Assembly (NCBI RefSeq): GCF_030441895.1
Contig: NZ_JARJAS010000030.1
Source of the DNA: Enterococcus_D entomosocium
GTDB lineage: Bacteria > Bacillota > Bacilli > Lactobacillales > Enterococcaceae
Length of the DNA: 45,546 nucleotides
Direction: 5' to 3' (one strand)
The notes under the pieces are model-generated. The model was not told where the DNA came from, did not search any database, and saw only the letters and a list, made by a program, of their open reading frames with translations. Below are positions 41,565 through 45,546 of the stretch, piece after piece; position 1 is the stretch's first letter; every line of letters starts with the position of its first letter. The position numbers and the translations under genes were made by a program.

Positions 41565-43439
41565 ATGAAACATGATGTTACAGATCAAACCAGAAAGAGA
41601 ATGAGTCATGAAAATTTTAAGTTTTGGGAGAAGAACAAAAACAGTATTGAGGAATCAGTAGAATTACCATGGATCGATACTTCTCAAGAAGCTGAGTATT
41701 TTTCCGATCTATTGAAGGTGAACCGGATCATTTTTTTGAATGGGGAATGGGGTTCAGGGAAAACTGAATTTTTAAAAAAAATTCGTGATACTTCTGATAA
41801 AAATTTTATCGATATAAATTTGTGGAACAAAAAAGATGAAAGAACAGTTATAAATATTTGTTTTTCAGCAATATTCCCATGGATAAATATTATTATTAAA
41901 TTTTTATTGGTCTTGTCTGTAGTAACATCTTTATTGGTTACTCCAGCAATAAATTTAGGTATTAATAGCTTTTTCTTAAGATTAAATTGGGGTATTTTCA
42001 ACACATGGATTTTACCACTAGCAACGATTGTGGCATTATTTGTTTCAGTTTGGCAATTCTTCAAATACAAAACAGATGATTTCTATTATTGGTGGTTCAA
42101 ACAACCAATAGTTAAATGGTTAATGAAAAAGAAAGTTTTAGTTATAGATGATTTCGATCGCGTCTCTGAAGAAAATCAACAAGACGCTTATAAACTCTTC
42201 AATAATTTATCTGGATCTTTACCAATAATATTTCTCGGTGATCTCAGTAAGATAGAAAATAACAAAGGGAAATACTTACAAAAGATTATTGATCAACAAA
42301 TTGAATTGCCCTATAAATTACAACCAACCAATATATGGAAAAGTTATTTTGAATTGATAGAAAAAAAATACAAGATCAAAGTACCGCAACCACTAGTAAA
42401 TCAATTCATTTTAGAGAATCGAAATTTAAGAGAGCGAAAAATGTTTCATTATTATGTCAATCAAGAATTAGAGCTCAGGGGAAAGAGAGATCATGTTTTG
42501 ATTGACCAACAATTAGTTATAATCTACTTATATTTATTTTGGCCATCAATCTATAGAAAAATTTTATCGGGGGTTGATGAAGATGGGTTGTTGGAAGAAA
42601 ATACACTTGTGACTTTTTCGAATATCTTGTCTCAAATTAATGATGTATATCCACCTCCATTTAAGAAGAACAAACAAGGTTACTTTATGTATGAGAAAAT
42701 TAATAAATTGTCCCAAAAAGATGCCTATGCTATTTTAAAAAAAGAGGATGTATTAAGTGATATTGTAGATAAAGGTTCATACGATGATGACTTTTGTGAC
42801 TATATTACTAATAAATATTCTACCTTAGACCCTTATATGAAACAAAAACTAATGGATGCTTCGTTAAGAAACTTGAAAGAGAATAAAGAATCTGATCTAA
42901 TCGATTGGATAATATATAATGTGAACCGAAATATTGTTTCAATAAAAGAAGTAGATAGCTTAGAAACATGGATATACATTCTTGATATATATTCTTTAGA
43001 TGTAACGCAAAAAATAGGGTTTTTTATGAAATATATTAAGACAACACTTGCAGATTTAAAAAAATTTTTTAATGACTTAAACTTCGATTCTTCTGATTTC
43101 CAAAATGGACAAAAAAAAATGTGGTTTTTCTTATTAAAATATAATTTTGAACGAGAAACCTCAAATTATTGTTGGCCAGATGAATATTGGGAAGCATTGC
43201 AGCTAATTCTTAATGATAGCGTAGAAGATTTCATATATGTCTTGGGGAAGACTAAACGAATAAACTTTATTGCCAAAGAAAATAAAATAATTGCTTATAC
43301 GGAAAAAACTGATTTCTTTACAGACCAAAAAATAAAAGGCGTCGATGTTGCAATAAAAAAATTAAAACCTATGTTGGAATCCTTGAAAAATTTAGGTTAT
43401 ATAATTTTGTACGAGGAAGAAGAAAATGATCAGTTATAA
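41565..43439 (+). CDS. KAP-type P-loop NTPase with membrane insert
   Basis: 624 residues from ATG 41565 (AGGAGA upstream; a GTG 18 bases earlier is open). Walker A is GEWGSGKT at residues 60-67, with Walker B-like VLVIDDFDRVS near residue 193. Between them two or three hydrophobic segments (about 95-165) anchor the protein in the membrane, as in KAP-family NTPases. The C-terminal ~400 residues are charged and not assigned. KAP NTPases include phage-exclusion proteins such as PifA. It follows the resolvase gene by 46 bases. A defence or exclusion role is the leading inference. Confidence 0.78.
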   Translation: MKHDVTDQTRKRMSHENFKFWEKNKNSIEESVELPWIDTSQEAEYFSDLLKVNRIIFLNGEWGSGKTEFLKKIRDTSDKNFIDINLWNKKDERTVINICFSAIFPWINIIIKFLLVLSVVTSLLVTPAINLGINSFFLRLNWGIFNTWILPLATIVALFVSVWQFFKYKTDDFYYWWFKQPIVKWLMKKKVLVIDDFDRVSEENQQDAYKLFNNLSGSLPIIFLGDLSKIENNKGKYLQKIIDQQIELPYKLQPTNIWKSYFELIEKKYKIKVPQPLVNQFILENRNLRERKMFHYYVNQELELRGKRDHVLIDQQLVIIYLYLFWPSIYRKILSGVDEDGLLEENTLVTFSNILSQINDVYPPPFKKNKQGYFMYEKINKLSQKDAYAILKKEDVLSDIVDKGSYDDDFCDYITNKYSTLDPYMKQKLMDASLRNLKENKESDLIDWIIYNVNRNIVSIKEVDSLETWIYILDIYSLDVTQKIGFFMKYIKTTLADLKKFFNDLNFDSSDFQNGQKKMWFFLLKYNFERETSNYCWPDEYWEALQLILNDSVEDFIYVLGKTKRINFIAKENKIIAYTEKTDFFTDQKIKGVDVAIKKLKPMLESLKNLGYIILYEEEENDQL

Positions 43440-43566
43440 AGTTAAACCTAGGAAAAGTTCAAAATCCTTGCTTAGACTTATTTTTTTGCTTTTTGCACAT
43501 TTTAAGATCTAACTTAAACTATAAAAACTTGGAATTTAAGAACTATGCTATTTTGGGGGATCGATA

Positions 43567-43788
43567 ATGGAAGAAGAAAAAATATTTGAGAAACGCTGGC
43601 AGCTAGCATCAAGTGAACAAAGAGCAAGATACAATAATTTGGTGTCCTCCTACCCCGCCGTTGATTGGACCTACAAAGAAAAGAAGTATTTACTTTGGTT
43701 GTGCCAACTAGATATAGATACCTTTGAGACGTTTGAAGTGATCCTGAATAAAATTAAGCATAGCAATGCCAAAAGAGCGAATCTATAA
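43567..43788 (+). CDS. PrgN-like small protein
   Basis: 73 residues, charged (MEEEKIFEKRWQLASSEQRA...WTYKEKKYLLWLCQLD), soluble. GGGGGATCG precedes ATG. It resembles the small replication-control proteins annotated as PrgN on enterococcal plasmids, from memory and by size. A decayed copy lies at 45134. A terminator (AAAGAGCG/CGCTCTTT plus T-run, 43772-43807) overlaps its 3' end. Confidence 0.6.
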   Translation: MEEEKIFEKRWQLASSEQRARYNNLVSSYPAVDWTYKEKKYLLWLCQLDIDTFETFEVILNKIKHSNAKRANL

Positions 43789-43807
43789 AAGAACCGCTCT
43801 TTTTTTA
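43772..43807 (+). terminator. Terminator overlapping the end of the PrgN-like gene
   Basis: AAAGAGCG (43772-43779) and CGCTCTTT (43795-43802), then T5-7. Confidence 0.8.
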
Positions 43808-43834
43808 TTTTGCTACTTCAAATTTCATTTCAAT

Positions 43835-44287
43835 CTAGTATTTATTTTCCAGAGCTGACAAGTAATCCAACAAATAACTATTTCTCTCGTCAAGATCAGC
43901 GCGAGTGATACCTCTTTTTATTTTATAATCTTGCATAAGAGTATTCGAATTTGTTAAAACAATGCCTATGTCATCATTTAGAATAACTAACAGTTTATCA
44001 TTTTGATCGATCAATAAAGGGATTTGAGAAATATCTATATCTGAATAGTATTTTTGGCTTTTTTCATTTTTTTTTATTTGATATAAAGAAAGAGAGTTAT
44101 TTCCGGAATAAAAAATAGAGTCCCTGACATTATCAAGAATAATAGCCAAAATTTTACTATCAAGTTCAAGTAAGCTGAGTTCTCTTATCTCCACTAACTC
44201 TTTTAAAGTTTGTAGTGCTTGTTTCCTTGTCGGATAGATTTTTATTTGATGTTGATGCTTTTGTAATAGAGAGCTTATATAGTCCAT
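43835..44287 (-). CDS. Hypothetical cytoplasmic protein, possible immunity partner
   Basis: 150 residues, no signal or membrane segment, acidic and Leu/Ile rich. It starts 25 bases after the stop of the secreted-protein gene on the same strand, so they share an operon. I recognise no domain. Pairing of a cytosolic protein with a secreted one suggests regulation, immunity or a chaperone; none is shown by sequence. Confidence 0.6.
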   Translation of the reverse strand: MDYISSLLQKHQHQIKIYPTRKQALQTLKELVEIRELSLLELDSKILAIILDNVRDSIFYSGNNSLSLYQIKKNEKSQKYYSDIDISQIPLLIDQNDKLLVILNDDIGIVLTNSNTLMQDYKIKRGITRADLDERNSYLLDYLSALENKY

Positions 44288-44312
44288 TTAACATATCCCC
44301 TATAAAAATAAA

Positions 44313-44918
44313 TTAATTGATATTTGCAGTCCCGTTGTTAACAACTGCTGATCGCCAACCAAATGCCAAAAAGTAAGCTTGTAAGTTTGTAAAGTTTACA
44401 CGTGCTTGTGATTGTGATGTTGGAATACTCATTGTTCCAACATAAGCTGACCCAGCTGCTCCAGCAGTAACTGATCGATAAAAGTTATTGGCGTTCATAT
44501 AGGTTGCGGGATTGAGTAAACTCGTACTAGTTACACGTACATTACTTGCTCTCCAAGTATTTATGGAATGAACCCCAGCCCAACGGATATAAAGTTGGCA
44601 GCTAGTTCCACTCAAACGAATAATATAAGCAGTGATTACTGTAGTATCTCTAGTTTCAAAGGGAGAAGCAAGTAACTGACTAAATTCCGAAACTTCATTT
44701 TCTTCATGAAACTTATTGATTCGTTCCTCGATTGAATTACCTTCAGGCAGGTTATCTAGATCTAAAATAGTTGCCTCAATAAATGAAGAGTCATCGTGAA
44801 AATTCTCAGAAGCAAAGGCGGTTGATGAATTCATCGTCAAAATGATTAAGAAAGCCGATAATCCAGCTAAGACAAATAACAACGGTTTCTTTGTAATACA
44901 TGATAACACTCTCTTCAT
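44313..44918 (-). CDS. Secreted protein, 201 residues
   Basis: The basic N-terminus and hydrophobic segment (PLLFVLAGLSAFLIILTMNS, then STAFA) form a signal peptide. The mature part begins SENFHDDSS, is acidic for about 60 residues and then turns into an Arg/Ser/Asn/Ala-rich domain with two Trp and one Cys (CQLYIRWAGVHSINTWRASN). AAGAGGTG precedes ATG. A perfect cre-like palindrome lies upstream. Family unrecognised. It resembles in style the other small secreted proteins of this plasmid, and is cotranscribed with the cytosolic 150-residue gene. Confidence 0.72.
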   Translation of the reverse strand: MKRVLSCITKKPLLFVLAGLSAFLIILTMNSSTAFASENFHDDSSFIEATILDLDNLPEGNSIEERINKFHEENEVSEFSQLLASPFETRDTTVITAYIIRLSGTSCQLYIRWAGVHSINTWRASNVRVTSTSLLNPATYMNANNFYRSVTAGAAGSAYVGTMSIPTSQSQARVNFTNLQAYFLAFGWRSAVVNNGTANIN

Positions 44919-44940
44919 AAAAACACCTCTTAATTTATAT

Positions 44941-44956
44941 TTGCAAGCGCTTGCAA
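44941..44956. promoter_or_regulatory. cre-like catabolite control site
   Basis: TTGCAAGCGCTTGCAA is a perfect palindrome that fits the CcpA cre consensus (TGNAANCGNTNNCA). It lies 23 bases upstream of the 201-residue secreted gene's start, probably between promoter and start, so repression by glucose is expected. Confidence 0.65.
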
Positions 44957-44994
44957 GTTTATTTTATCACATGCGCTTTTTCACGCCAAATGAT

Positions 44995-45031
44995 AACTTA
45001 TGATATTTATTATGAGTAAATATCATAAGTT
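44995..45031. repeat. 15-bp perfect inverted repeat
   Basis: AACTTATGATATTTA and its complement are separated by 7 bp. It lies between the divergent secreted gene and the decayed PrgN-like copy. It may be an operator; no T-run. Confidence 0.5.
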
Positions 45032-45075
45032 TTACTAATTGTTTGTTATGTTATACTTAGATCTGCATAATTAGA

Positions 45076-45118
45076 CTTGCGTTGCGCGTTATTGAAGTTT
45101 CACGCAAGGCTCTTTTTT
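45076..45118 (+). terminator. Leader hairpin before the decayed PrgN-like copy
   Basis: CTTGCGT (45076-45082) pairs with ACGCAAG (45102-45108), then GCTCTTTTTT. A TATACT at 45052 could start a short leader RNA, so this may be an attenuator. Confidence 0.5.
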
Positions 45119-45133
45119 CGGGGAGTATTGAAC

Positions 45134-45239
45134 ATGGATGAAAAAAAATTTTTGATAAACGCTGGCAACTAGCTTCAAGCGAGCAAAGAGCAAGATATAA
45201 TAATTTGATGTCCTCCTAGATAAAATTAAACAGAGTTGA
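45134..45239 (+). pseudogene. Decayed copy of the PrgN-like gene
   Basis: From ATG 45134 the text matches the 73-residue gene (FDKRWQLASSEQRARYNNLMSS), but one A is missing in the A8 run after the start. A 100-base deletion joins TCCTCCTA to GATAAAATTAA. A ribosome site (GGGGAGT) remains. It cannot make the full protein. Confidence 0.8.
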
Positions 45240-45243
45240 TCAT

Positions 45244-45277
45244 AAACAAGCGAATCGAGTGAAGGATTCGCTTGTTT
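45244..45277 (+). terminator. Terminator after the decayed copy
   Basis: AAACAAGCGAATC (45244-45256) pairs with GATTCGCTTGTTT (45265-45277), loop 8 nt. Confidence 0.8.
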
Positions 45278-45310
45278 TGCTATTTATTGGTTGTCTCAGG
45301 GCAATTCTAA

Positions 45311-45412
45311 GCTCATTTGAAAGACTATCGCTGGATAATCCCTTTAAGTAATGCTTCAGAATATTTGGAAACACGTATTGCCAATGGTCTCACTTTTTTA
45401 TTAAATAAATAA
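45311..45412 (+). pseudogene. Short coding remnant of unknown gene
   Basis: 33 codons ending TAA 45410 read as protein-like text (AHLKDYRWIIPLSNASEYLE, then TRIANGLTFLLNK). A TAA lies directly upstream in frame and no start is present. It is probably the tail of a lost gene just before the uvrX promoter. Confidence 0.4.
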
Positions 45413-45425
45413 GCTAGTACCTCCC

Positions 45426-45546
45426 TCTTTACAGAACGAACATTAGTTCGTATAATGAACTGTGATAAAGGAGGGTTTTTTATGTATTTCGATTATCGTT
45501 TTGAACCCCGTGGCGATTACTTATGTATCGACTGTAAAAGTTTTTA
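45426..45546. repeat. Terminal direct overlap: circular molecule
   Basis: The last 121 bases are identical to bases 1-121, starting in the uvrX promoter and running into its coding region. This is the expected end overlap of a circular contig, so the true unit is 45,425 bp and the uvrX copy at the right edge is not a second gene. A 121-bp overlap would suit a k-mer assembler, but that is a guess. Confidence 0.93.

Noticed and set aside
1..45546. Conjugation or mobilisation genes
   Set aside because: No relaxase, coupling protein or type IV secretion motif was found in any frame I examined; an oriT in 6270-6560 remains only a possibility.

Overview
The window looks like one complete circular plasmid from a low-GC Gram-positive, most likely Enterococcus or a close relative. 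The last 121 bases repeat the first 121 exactly, so the unit length is 45,425 bp. The genus call rests on an Inc18-type RepE initiator with its antisense-controlled leader, a UvrX/YolD pair, an Fst-type toxin locus, a Fic protein closely resembling the E. faecalis class III enzyme, Mga-like regulators and a WxL surface-protein operon. I see no relaxase, conjugation or drug-resistance gene.

Layout. 0-1.8 kb: an SOS-type promoter drives a Y-family polymerase and a YolD-like partner. 1.7-3.4 kb: a leftward parA-parB operon bracketed by copies of a 16-bp palindrome, the likely centromere. 3.4-5.7 kb: RepE leader (antisense RNA, attenuator), repE and a small HTH gene. 5.9-6.6 kb: a small unknown gene and a block of strong hairpins that may be a structured RNA. 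6.7-8.4 kb: a truncated Rep_3 initiator, a Rep_3-like origin piece and its usual DUF536 partner. 8.8-13.65 kb: secreted proteins, small membrane proteins, an XRE regulator with membrane segments and a signal peptidase, several preceded by a shared TGTAAAC motif. 13.8-15.3 kb: a gene-free region with a second Rep_3-like iteron origin in inverted orientation, a 130-nt hairpin, and a 77-bp-period series of 11-bp-repeat blocks, each with a different core. 15.5-15.8 kb: an Fst-type toxin-antitoxin locus. 16.4-23.7 kb: a leftward operon for a double-glycine peptide, a C39-peptidase ABC exporter, a MacB-like permease, a lipoprotein and a polytopic membrane protein, bounded by direct copies of a Tn3-like end. 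23.7-25.8 kb: a lipoprotein and tandem paralogous secreted proteins, the first frameshifted. 26.2-40.2 kb: a WxL cell-surface island (two Mga-type regulators, LPXTG protein, WxL protein, WxL-binding protein, a 1,923-residue repeat-rich WxL adhesin) plus a dead ISL3-type element, flanked by two directly repeated res-like sites. 40.3-45.4 kb: fic, resolvase, a membrane KAP-type NTPase, a PrgN-like gene and its decayed copy, and a secreted-protein gene with a catabolite-control site.

How it fits together. Maintenance rests on RepE with attenuation control, ParAB, Fst addiction and resolvase-mediated multimer resolution. The accessory load is outward facing: export of peptides and small proteins that may be antagonistic, and surface adhesion. 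The most unusual feature is the 14.67-15.21 kb block array. Its regular period and changing cores look like origin-type binding sites of several specificities collected in one place. A decoy or incompatibility function against other plasmids is my hypothesis and is not shown by the sequence.
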